DNA from: CBDUZS01 sp965371785
GTDB lineage: Bacteria > Fermentibacterota > Fermentibacteria > Fermentibacterales > JCC-6
Assembly (NCBI GenBank): GCA_965371785.1
Contig: CBDUZS010000001.1
Coordinates: forward strand, 1-64,000
Direction: 5' to 3'
DNA: 64,000 nucleotides
This document shows positions 25,935 to 33,269 of this stretch, piece after piece. The notes beneath the pieces were generated by a model. That model saw only the letters and a program-made list of their open reading frames with translations. It searched no databases and was not told where the DNA came from. How positions within the stretch are numbered: position 1 is the stretch's first letter; the number at the start of each line of letters is the position of its first letter. The position numbers were made by a program, and so were the translations under genes.

Positions 25935-25966
25935 AGTTCGAAAAGTACCCACTACTGGGTGCCAGA
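25935..25966 (+). repeat. Island repeat, copy 4
   Basis: This is a 32-base copy 51 bases upstream of the NTF2-like lipoprotein start and opposite to it in orientation. It has AGTTCGAAAAGT then ACCCA-CTAC-TGGGT, a perfect 5-bp hairpin. It differs from copy 2 at three of the first 26 bases. It marks the right end of the island; no further copy is visible to its right. Confidence 0.7.
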
Positions 25967-26061
25967 TATATCCCTTGCCATTCGCGACGCCAGTGACTTC
26001 ACGGCAACGTAGAACAAGGCAGGGAGACCAGTCCTCTTCTCATGGCCCTATCATCCAGTCC

Positions 26062-26138
26062 TTGACGCGGTTCCGATGTGCCACTACAATGATTAAGGAA
26101 CGTTACCTCACGAGCGAAACACATCACAGCAGTGTGAT
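26062..26138 (+). promoter_or_regulatory. Promoter and leader hairpin for the small Cys-containing protein
   Basis: TTGACG (26062-26067), exactly 17 bases, and TACAAT (26085-26090) make one of the best sigma70-like promoters in the window. In the leader is a perfect inverted repeat ATCACA-GCAG-TGTGAT (26123-26138), which could be an operator or an RNA hairpin. The GTG start is about 83 bases downstream of the expected transcription start. The stretch 25967-26061 before it shows nothing else. Confidence 0.6.
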
Positions 26139-26179
26139 TCATATACAGAAGTAAACATAACCGGAGAGGAGAGTCTGCA

Positions 26180-26446
26180 GTGGCAGAGAATGTAAACGAG
26201 TGTGCGCAGAGAGTCAGAGCATCAGAGTGTATTCATCTCAGAGAGGAAGTCAGGATAATACCTGGCGTGCGCAAGAAAATGCTGGTGGGCAGATGCCTGC
26301 TGAAGAAAAGAGACAGTGAGGCCAGGGCCGAGATAACCAAGGCTATGCAGAACGTATGGGCTACGGACAAGGACCATCCTGACTGCTGGGTATTCGCAAC
26401 CGGTAGATGGGAAACCTGCCCCAGGTACACACCGCCGTCAGTGTAG
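26180..26446 (+). CDS. Small cysteine-containing protein, unknown function
   Basis: This is an 88-residue protein starting at a GTG (26180), supported by GGAGAGGAGAG about six bases upstream and a strong promoter at 26062-26090. It has no signal peptide. Five cysteines (in NECAQ, SECIH, GRCLL, PDCWV and ETCPR) are spread along a charged sequence, with GVRKKMLVGRCLLKKRDSEA in the middle. They could bind a metal or an iron-sulfur cluster, but the spacing is not of a family I know. It is monocistronic and converges on the selenoprotein candidate. Confidence 0.65.
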   Translation: MAENVNECAQRVRASECIHLREEVRIIPGVRKKMLVGRCLLKKRDSEARAEITKAMQNVWATDKDHPDCWVFATGRWETCPRYTPPSV

Positions 26447-26515
26447 GCTTCAAGAGGTAGATCAACTCACATCGTGCTTCAGAGAGAATCTGACATCCGG
26501 ATTAGAGCAAGGCCG

Positions 26516-28489
26516 TTACCTCAGCAGTATCATGGACACCGCAACGGAGTTACCCGGTACTTCAAGGCTGACCAGGTAAACACCTGAAGGAAGGTCGGTA
26601 TCCAGGCTCAGGGCAGAAGGCTGATCTAACTGGAATTCCAGGAGCAGTCGGCCGGTCAGGCCGTATATCCTGACACAGGCATTTCCCGTAAAGCCACTTG
26701 TGTTGATGACTACCGTCCCCTGTGCGGGATTGGGTACGATACTCACGCCTAAACCTTCAGCGGACGTCCCGATGACATCGTCTTCGATTCCCTGCGGTGC
26801 AATGAGGTTGTCGATGATCTCGATGATCTGGTGAGGATCGTATTCGTCAGACCAGTAGCGGACGTATCCATCCTGATCGATGATGTAGTCCTGCGGGTAG
26901 GGAGCCTGTGGATTTGGAACGCGATACACCTGGTATACGCTCCCGCCGGGATCAACCAGACCGATGAAACGCTGACCGAACACATCGATGAACTCGTTCA
27001 GCTGGCTCAGGCTGGTTCCGAGCTCGAAGATGACTACCTGCGAAGTGTCGTAACGGGTGAATATCGAAGCATCAGTAGCCGCAGCCTGCGGCCCGCAGAG
27101 TGGTCACCAGGCTCCGCCGAATTCGAGAAACACCACCTTGCCCTGATAATCGGAAAGGGTGTGTGACAGACCATCCGTTCCCGCAAGTGTAAAATCGGGT
27201 GCGAGTGAGCCGAACTGCGGGAAAGAAAAGTTATTCTTGTAGACTTCCTGTGTCCTGCCAGGTTCATCGGGATCATCGGAATGGTATGTGATGTATCCTG
27301 ACGTCGTTTCGGACCCTGAAGCGGTTACGGTTACCTCGATGGAATCTCCCGGTGAGAGAATGAAGGAGCCGGGACTTACGGAAATGCCGGACGGGGTGGT
27401 TATCGATGTAACAGTCAACGATCCGGCTCCGGTGTTCCGAACGGCAAGGGAAGTATCTCTGGAGCTGAACACCGGTCCGAAGTCGAGAACCTGGTGCTCC
27501 AGATCGATGTCGCCGCCGGTATCTGCTCCCGTATCGTATAGCAGCACTGGAATCCAGCCGGCGGAGCCTATCAGCCCATCATCCCGGATGTCGGCACCAA
27601 GCGCCCACACTGGAGTGTTGTCCCAGCCTGCTCTCTCAATGGCATCAGGATTCGATACATCGAAGAGCTCGAGAACGTACCAGGAACCTGTGGCAACCAT
27701 GTGCCCCGCAATACCGCTGCTCCAGACGCTTCCGGCTGAAGGCGCGGTATCCCGGAGAACCGGATTGCAGGGATCGGAGATATCGACTGTCGCCAGGCCG
27801 TCGATTCCGAGAGATATGGCCAGTACGTCACCGTCGATGACGAGATCGTTGGCACAGCCCGGCAGGGATAGAGTCGCAACCTCCTGCAGACCTCCCTGCG
27901 TGTCCAGCACGCTCAGACCGAAACGGCCATTCGCCACGAAGAGGAAGGAATCTCTGTATGCGATATTCCATGCGTTTACACTGTCGGGGGCGAACTCGCC
28001 TACTTTAAGGGGACTTCCCGGGTTACTGACATCGACCAGGTAAATGCCGTTCTGATGTGCAGCACAGTAGAGAGTATCACCTACAAGGACTCCGCCCTCC
28101 AGAAGTTCTGCCGGACCCGGCGGATTGTACTGCCCGATCTGAGTGGGAGAGCTTCCGGAGATGTCGAACAGGGTCACACCATCGTCGCGGCAGTACATGA
28201 CCAGTAGAGTATCCCCGTACGACTGGCTGCGCCATGCAGCGGGACCGCCTGAAAATATCTGAACAGGATTGGCCGGGTCTGAAATGTCAAAAGCTTCGAG
28301 CCCGGATGATGATGTGGCTACTGAAACGTATGCACGATCACCGACGACCTCGCAATCCATTCGATGACCGACTCCTGCAGGGGTGACTGACCCCTGGAAT
28401 TCGAGACCATCCACGCTTCCGAGGAAGATCGCGGGCATGAGCAGCAATACAAACGTAATCACTCCGACACCTTTCCGGTAAGCAGGCAT
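26516..28489 (-). CDS. Candidate secreted selenoprotein: LVIVD-type propeller, ASH-like domain, TlpA/redoxin domain with U-x-x-C, sorting module
   Basis: Read as one 657-residue frame, the only interruption is a TGA at 27106-27104 (codon 462). Upstream are a signal peptide (ending ~residue 29), an LVIVD-type propeller (~35-330, with repeats such as LEAFDISDPANPVQI and LATVDISDPCNPV), a choice-of-anchor/ASH-like domain (~345-430), and the redoxin start APDFTLAGTDGLSHTLSDYQ then VVFLEFGGAW. The TGA falls exactly at the first Cys of the thioredoxin CxxC, giving W-U-P-L-C-G-P. Downstream, in the same frame, the redoxin fold continues (residue ~465-560) and ends in a sorting module (IVPNPAQGTVVIN, SGVYLVSLEV). 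A hairpin with loop AGGCU follows the TGA. Alternatives are a sequencing error (TGC or TGT to TGA) or a recent nonsense mutation. The start is the ATG at 28489; a GTG at 28462 with AAAGG upstream is also possible. Confidence 0.75.
27078..27092 (-). promoter_or_regulatory. Bacterial SECIS-like hairpin just after the in-frame TGA
   Basis: In the mRNA, GCCGC-AGGCU-GCGGC forms a perfect 5-bp GC stem (6 bp with a closing G-U) and a 5-base loop with G at its second position. Sixteen bases separate the UGA from the loop. Known bacterial SECIS hairpins (for example E. coli fdhF, loop AGGUCU) also sit within the coding region just after UGA, with a G early in a short loop. A competing pairing (CUGC/GCAG) overlaps it, so folding would need testing. 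Confidence 0.55.
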
Positions 28490-28611
28490 GGTGAATATAC
28501 CCTACTATCTGACTCAAGAAAGCAGACAGTGAAGAGAACGGAGAACTGCAGCAGAAGTTCCGCGGCTGCATCCGGCACAGCTTCCCACAACACAGCGGGA
28601 CACGGTGAGGG

Positions 28612-28647
28612 AAAAAAGCTCCCGCAGCCTCGAGACTGCGGGAGCTT
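28612..28647 (-). terminator. Rho-independent terminator of pckA
   Basis: A perfect 12-bp inverted repeat, AAGCTCCCGCAG (28616-28627) and CTGCGGGAGCTT (28636-28647) with an 8-base loop, lies 19 bases after the pckA stop. In the leftward transcript it is followed by a run of six T (28617-28612). It is a textbook terminator that separates pckA from the selenoprotein candidate. Confidence 0.93.
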
Positions 28648-28665
28648 ACCGTCAGATATGGAAGT

Positions 28666-30318
28666 TTACCTTCCGGGGCACTCCCTTGCGATTTTATCCG
28701 CGATGCCCTTGTCGGCATAAGCCTTCTCGAAGTGGGCGGCGAAATCGGAGGTGAGCTTCTCGGCGCGTGCCCTGTAAGCCTCTTTGTCCTCCCACGTGTT
28801 GATTGGATCCAGCATCGAGTTGTCAGGCAGACCGGGACAGTTGTCCGGAACCATGACCTTGAAGAATGGATCCTGATGGAAAGTGACGTCTTTCAGAGAG
28901 CCTGAGAGTGCTGCGTTGACCATTATCCTGGTCAGGGGAAGCTTGATTCTCGAGCCGACACCGTAGGGGCCGCCGCTCCAGCCGGTGTTGATCAGGTAAA
29001 CCTCTGAGCCGTGCTTCTCCATGCGGTCACCGAGCATCGTTGCGTAGATATCCGGATTCCTCGGCATGAATGGCTCTCCGAAGAACCGTGAGAAGGTGCT
29101 CACAGGCTCCTTTATCCCGGTCTCCGTACCAGCCAGCTTGCTGGTGTATCCCATGAGGAACCAGAGCATTGCCTGCTCCTTGGTGAGCTTCGAGACCGGT
29201 GGGATCACTCCGTTTGCATCCGCCGTAAGGAAGAGAATCGTCTTCGGATGATCGGCAACGGATGCTTCCTTTATGTTGCTCAGGTACCGAAGCGGATACG
29301 ATCCGCGGGAGTTAGGAGTGAACCTGTCGTCGTAGAGATCGAACTGCCCGTCGGGATAGATCATCGCGTTCTCGATGATTGCGCCGTGTGCTCTGTAATC
29401 ATCCTTGTGGAAGCATGCCTTGTGGATCTCGGGTTCGTTCTCGAGGCTGAGATCTATGAGCTTGGCGTAGCATCCGTTCTCGAAATTGGCAATGCCATGA
29501 TCGCTCCAGCCGTGCTCGTCGTCACCGAGGAGGGCTCTCGAAGCATCGGCTGACAGGGTGGTTTTCCCCGTGCCCGAAAGACCGAGCAGAAGGGCGCTTC
29601 TGCCGTCTGGACCTTCGTTCGCGCTGCAGTGGATGGGAAGTATTCCTTCTGTGGGAAGCATGTAGTTCATCACCGAGAACATTAGCTTCTTCACGCTTCC
29701 GCAGTAGGCTGATCCGAAAACGAGACCGAGCCTGCGGTCGAAGTCGATTCCGACGATCATGGTCGATGTGTGGCCAAGTCTCGGATCGATTCTGAGCCTG
29801 CCCTCGTACTTCTTCGGGTCGAGCTTGTGGTACGGAAGCACGACGATTGTGAAGGGCTTGTCCTTGAAACAGCTCTTTGCAGCAACCTCAGGGGATGAAG
29901 GTCTGAACATGTTGTCGGTGAACAGAACGGTAAGCGCCATATCGGATATCGTTCTGACCGGAAGCGCAGATCTTGCATCGGCGCCGATAACTCTATCGGT
30001 TACGTAGACTTTGTCTAACGTACCGAGCAGATCCATCGCGTCCTCGAATGCCATATCAAAGGTCTCAGGGTCTACCGGAATGTTGTTCGGGCTTGTCCAG
30101 TCAATGGTGTCCTGGCTCTCCGGACGTTTCACGGACAGAGTATCCTTGGGACTTCTTCCGGTCGATTCCTGCGGGGTCCAGGTTGCGAGTGCACCGCAGG
30201 CACTCACGATAACTTCACCGTTCTCCACGGCTTCCCGGATCATCTGTTCGCGGCTGATGTTGTGTCGAACGCAGTCTCTCTCGGTAAGAAGCTCTGACAG
30301 TCTCTCCTGAAAGGTCAT
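28666..30318 (-). CDS. pckA: Phosphoenolpyruvate carboxykinase (ATP)
   Basis: This is a 550-residue cytoplasmic enzyme that converts oxaloacetate + ATP to PEP + CO2 + ADP. ATP-type motifs are present: VYVTDRVIGADARSALPVR, the active-site stretch LGLVFGSAYCGSVKKLMFS, the P-loop LLGLSGTGKTTLSAD, the metal-binding LLGDDEHGWSDHGIANFENG, and TGIKEPVSTFSRFFGEPFMP. The length fits the family. Of two adjacent ATGs (30321 and 30318), the second has GGAGG five bases upstream and is preferred. It has its own promoter/operator upstream and a strong terminator, so it is monocistronic. With ppdK it suggests PEP formation or anaplerosis under fermentative growth. Confidence 0.96.
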   Translation of the reverse strand: MTFQERLSELLTERDCVRHNISREQMIREAVENGEVIVSACGALATWTPQESTGRSPKDTLSVKRPESQDTIDWTSPNNIPVDPETFDMAFEDAMDLLGTLDKVYVTDRVIGADARSALPVRTISDMALTVLFTDNMFRPSSPEVAAKSCFKDKPFTIVVLPYHKLDPKKYEGRLRIDPRLGHTSTMIVGIDFDRRLGLVFGSAYCGSVKKLMFSVMNYMLPTEGILPIHCSANEGPDGRSALLLGLSGTGKTTLSADASRALLGDDEHGWSDHGIANFENGCYAKLIDLSLENEPEIHKACFHKDDYRAHGAIIENAMIYPDGQFDLYDDRFTPNSRGSYPLRYLSNIKEASVADHPKTILFLTADANGVIPPVSKLTKEQAMLWFLMGYTSKLAGTETGIKEPVSTFSRFFGEPFMPRNPDIYATMLGDRMEKHGSEVYLINTGWSGGPYGVGSRIKLPLTRIMVNAALSGSLKDVTFHQDPFFKVMVPDNCPGLPDNSMLDPINTWEDKEAYRARAEKLTSDFAAHFEKAYADKGIADKIARECPGR

Positions 30319-30339
30319 CATACCCTCCGACTGATTGGG

Positions 30340-30368
30340 TTTATATTCACGGGAATGTGAAGCATAAA
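30340..30368 (-). promoter_or_regulatory. pckA promoter with an embedded palindrome
   Basis: Read leftward, TTTATG (30368-30363), 17 bases, and TATAAA (30345-30340) form a plausible promoter. The spacer is occupied by a perfect inverted repeat, TTCAC-GGGAAT-GTGAA (30346-30361). A bound protein there would block RNA polymerase, so it is a good repressor-operator candidate. TATTCAC occurs again in direct orientation near 30379. Confidence 0.5.
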
Positions 30369-30447
30369 TAGAAAATATTCACAGGCCAAGTAGGAGTTTT
30401 CATACCGGAACGGTATGGGTATCAAGCAGCTTTCAGACGGAGGAGCA

Positions 30448-31152
30448 TTGCTCGCACGGCTGGTTCTCTTCGACGTTGATATGACGCTCCTCTGGACAAG
30501 AGGTGCAGGAACAAGGGCTATCGGTAAAGCTCTTGAATCGATGGCGGGGAAAGCGGATGGCTTCAGAAACGTGGAGTTCGCGGGAAGAACCGATCTGCTG
30601 ATAAGCCGTGACGGGCTTGTCCGCTCCGGTCTTGAACCCTCCAGCGAGAACATGACACTGATCCGGAGTAACTACCTCAGATTCCTTGCCCTGGAACTCT
30701 CCTCCCATTCGTGTGAAGCAAGCTCCTTGCCGGGAGTACCCGAGCTTCTCGAAGACCTGAGGGAAGAGCCTTCCTGCAGTTTCGGGCTTCTCACAGGAAA
30801 CTGGAGGGAGGGCGCCTGGCTGAAGCTTTCACGGTGTGACCTGGACGGGTACTTCTCCTTTGGTTCGTTTGCCGAGGACGGCAACGAACGGATCGAACTC
30901 GTTCCACCGGTTCTCGAGAAGGCGGCTTTCATGACAGGTGTCGAATTCGAGCCTGACTGCATATGGATCGTCGGAGACACACCGCACGATATCATGTGCG
31001 CTTCCCACTACGGCTATCGCTCGGTGGGAGTTGCCACGGGTCCCTATTCGAAGGAAGCCCTGGAGGCGTCGGGAGCAACGGCGGTATTCGACGATCTGAG
31101 CGATACCGATGCATTCATACGTCTCATCTCAACTCGTGGTTCCCCTTCATGA
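30448..31152 (+). CDS. HAD-superfamily hydrolase (phosphoglycolate-phosphatase-like)
   Basis: This is a 234-residue HAD phosphatase. Motif I is LFDVDMTLLWT (DxD), motif II is LLTGNW, and motif IV is IVGDTPHDIMCA. A cap domain lies between (~20-95). The substrate cannot be read from the sequence. Two starts are possible. TTG at 30448 has GGAGG (30439-30443) four bases upstream and puts the catalytic motif close to the N-terminus. ATG at 30415 has no clear ribosome site. I prefer the TTG. The stop overlaps the ATG of the transporter gene (ATGA), so it heads a coupled operon of at least three genes, probably four. Confidence 0.85.
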   Translation: MLARLVLFDVDMTLLWTRGAGTRAIGKALESMAGKADGFRNVEFAGRTDLLISRDGLVRSGLEPSSENMTLIRSNYLRFLALELSSHSCEASSLPGVPELLEDLREEPSCSFGLLTGNWREGAWLKLSRCDLDGYFSFGSFAEDGNERIELVPPVLEKAAFMTGVEFEPDCIWIVGDTPHDIMCASHYGYRSVGVATGPYSKEALEASGATAVFDDLSDTDAFIRLISTRGSPS

Positions 31153-32435
31153 AGAAGCTCAGCCCGATCACTGCCTGGTGCATGTACGACTGGGCGAATT
31201 CAGCATTCGTCACCACCATTGTTGCCGCAGTTCTGCCCGTATACTTCGCAGAGGTTGTCTGCAGCGGGAATCCAGTCACCTGGAGTTTGTTCGGCCAGGA
31301 GATAGTCAGCAAGGCTCCCTCTCTCTGGGGTTATGCCATGGCACTTGCAGCCTTTCTCGTGGCGATTTTCTCACCGGTATTCGGAGCCGCGGCTGATGCT
31401 GGAGGCCGAAGGAAGCAGTTCCTCGGAATTCTGACAGGTGTCGGGATACTCTCTTCCATCCTTCTCTTCACCGTTGGAAAGGGAGACGTCTGGCAGGTTC
31501 TGGGAATTCTCGTACTCGGCCAGGTCGGCTTTGCCGGCGCAAACGTATTCTACAACTCACTACTCATAACGGTTGCCCCTCCCGGCGAGCGGGACGTAGT
31601 CTCTTCACGAGGATTTGCCTACGGGTACCTCGGGGGAGGGCTTCTTCTAGCTCTCAATCTCTTCATGATCAAGAGCCCCGGCACTTTCGGGCTAGCTGAC
31701 TCGGGCATCGCGGTAAGAACGACCTTCCTGACAGTGGCCGCCTGGTGGGCTCTTTTTTCCATACCTCTCTTCAGAACGGTTCCTGAAGCGCGGACAGGGA
31801 GAGAAAAATCGTTTGCGAGCTCTTTCTCGACCGGTCTGAAAGCGCTGAAATCCACGTTTCGCAACCTGAGGGAACAGAAAAACATATTCCGGTTCCTTAT
31901 CTCCTACCTCATATACAACGACGGAATTCAGACCGTGATAATGATGGCTGTCATCTTTGGAAAATCGGAGATGGGACTCGATGCTGCCCAGTTGATAACC
32001 GCCATCCTTCTCACACAGGCGGTGGGAGTTCCAGGCAGCATTCTCTTCGGAAAATCGGCAAGACGCTTCGGCGCAAAGAAGATGCTGCTGATTGGAATTG
32101 GTTTCTACATCCTTATCATTATCTTTGCCTTCAGAATGCACAGCGCTGTCGAATTCATGGTCCTTGCGGGAATGGTGGGATTTTTCCAGGGGGGAATACA
32201 GGCGGTCAGCAGAAGCTTCTACGCATCGATGATCCCTTCGGGGATGAGCGCGGAGTACTTCGGTTTCTTCTCCGTGTCCTCCAGGTTTGCGAGCATCTTC
32301 GGCCCCCTTATCTTTGCCGTGATAGCTGACCTCACAGGCAGCGCAAGGACCTCCATCCTGGCACTGGCCTTCATATTCATCGCTGGTGGTTGTGTTCTAT
32401 GGAATGTCAGAACCGGAAGTGAAGAAGAGGTATGA
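31149..32435 (+). CDS. MFS transporter, UMF1/Atg22-like family
   Basis: This is a 428-residue inner-membrane protein with about 12 hydrophobic helices. The N-terminal AWCMYDWANSAFVTTIVAAV is the family signature (DWANSAF). GAAADAGGRRKQFLG between helices 2 and 3 and GYLGGGLLLALN are also typical. Substrates are unknown for bacterial members; amino-acid or metabolite export has been proposed for yeast Atg22. The start is the ATG at 31149, overlapping the HAD stop by four bases; a longer frame upstream lies inside the HAD gene and is rejected. It overlaps the next gene by ATGA as well. Confidence 0.9.
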   Translation: MKKLSPITAWCMYDWANSAFVTTIVAAVLPVYFAEVVCSGNPVTWSLFGQEIVSKAPSLWGYAMALAAFLVAIFSPVFGAAADAGGRRKQFLGILTGVGILSSILLFTVGKGDVWQVLGILVLGQVGFAGANVFYNSLLITVAPPGERDVVSSRGFAYGYLGGGLLLALNLFMIKSPGTFGLADSGIAVRTTFLTVAAWWALFSIPLFRTVPEARTGREKSFASSFSTGLKALKSTFRNLREQKNIFRFLISYLIYNDGIQTVIMMAVIFGKSEMGLDAAQLITAILLTQAVGVPGSILFGKSARRFGAKKMLLIGIGFYILIIIFAFRMHSAVEFMVLAGMVGFFQGGIQAVSRSFYASMIPSGMSAEYFGFFSVSSRFASIFGPLIFAVIADLTGSARTSILALAFIFIAGGCVLWNVRTGSEEEV

Positions 32436-33268
32436 GTATTGCGATTGTGGTTTGCCTGTTCCTGCTCGTAGCAGAGGAAGCGTTTCACCAGTTCTATCGT
32501 CGGACAGGGCTGCTCAACACCACTGGAAGCGTAGACCCCGTCGACTCCGGTAAGCAGAGAACCGCCACGCGCAGACTTGCCCTGATCAGATGGCTTCAAC
32601 TCGTTGCAATGGGTGTCCTTTTCATCGCCGCAGGAGACCAGACGAACTCCGGTTTTCTCGTATGCGCAAAAGGTCAGACGGTTGCCGTTATCGCTGCAAT
32701 GCAGGTATTTCGAATCATCGGCAGGAGAATCATCAGCAGGTGGATCGTTCTTGGTGTTCTTCAGCTTCAGCAAGTCGTTCTTCTGGTCACGCTCCCGTTG
32801 ACGAAAACGCTTGATTCGCTCGGGGGAATCGAACCCGTTCACTCCGTTACACTCTGGATGTCCGGACTATCGGGTGTCGTCGCCGGAGCGGTGCTGGCAA
32901 TCGCCTTCAGCTTCAGCGTAACCTATCTGCTCCGCCTCTGGAGCGGAGAGAAGAACAGTCATTTCGATGATTACCCGCCACTGGTCTATTCGGAGGCCTG
33001 GACCAGAAGGCTCACCATCATGGCACTGCTTCCCGTGTTCATAACCGTAGCAGGGCTATCGATTCTCTCAGCGGCCAGGCACATGCTGGAACCGGCGCTG
33101 ATTCCAGCCGTTCTGGTTCTTGCCTGCCTTACGGTCGCACTCGATCTGTTCAGGAACAAGCGCGGATTCCATCATCCTGCAGCAAACATCCTTACAACCA
33201 TCAGTGTGCTGATCGTCTTCATTGCATCCCTAACGGGTTATACGACCTTCAGCGGTTCCTGGGGCTGA
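32432..33268 (+). CDS. Multi-pass membrane protein, unknown function
   Basis: This is a 278-residue protein with about eight hydrophobic helices: residues ~1-17, 52-72, 78-95, 104-122, 140-165, 195-215, 220-240 and 250-270. A charged loop (residues ~18-50) follows the first helix. No family is recognised. It overlaps the transporter by four bases (ATGA) and ends one base before the radical SAM gene's ATG, so it is translated as part of a tight operon. It could be an accessory subunit of either neighbour, but nothing in the sequence decides this. Confidence 0.7.
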   Translation: MSIAIVVCLFLLVAEEAFHQFYRRTGLLNTTGSVDPVDSGKQRTATRRLALIRWLQLVAMGVLFIAAGDQTNSGFLVCAKGQTVAVIAAMQVFRIIGRRIISRWIVLGVLQLQQVVLLVTLPLTKTLDSLGGIEPVHSVTLWMSGLSGVVAGAVLAIAFSFSVTYLLRLWSGEKNSHFDDYPPLVYSEAWTRRLTIMALLPVFITVAGLSILSAARHMLEPALIPAVLVLACLTVALDLFRNKRGFHHPAANILTTISVLIVFIASLTGYTTFSGSWG

Positions 33269-33269
33269 T

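Noticed and set aside
22155..25966. Integron attC sites and cassette array
   Set aside because: The units look cassette-like, but the repeats lack paired RYYYAAC/GTTRRRY core sites in inverted orientation, and no integrase is in the window. The two GTT elements in copy 2 point the same way.
22231..26446. Prophage or IS-borne region
   Set aside because: No integrase, transposase, phage structural gene, terminal inverted repeats or tRNA edge were found; only the island repeat is present.
26516..28489. Two separate genes (26516-26983 and 27104-28489) or a frameshifted pseudogene
   Set aside because: Both parts are in the same frame with a single TGA at a catalytic Cys position, and the second part has no ribosome site of its own. 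Readthrough with Sec is more consistent, though a point error is not excluded.
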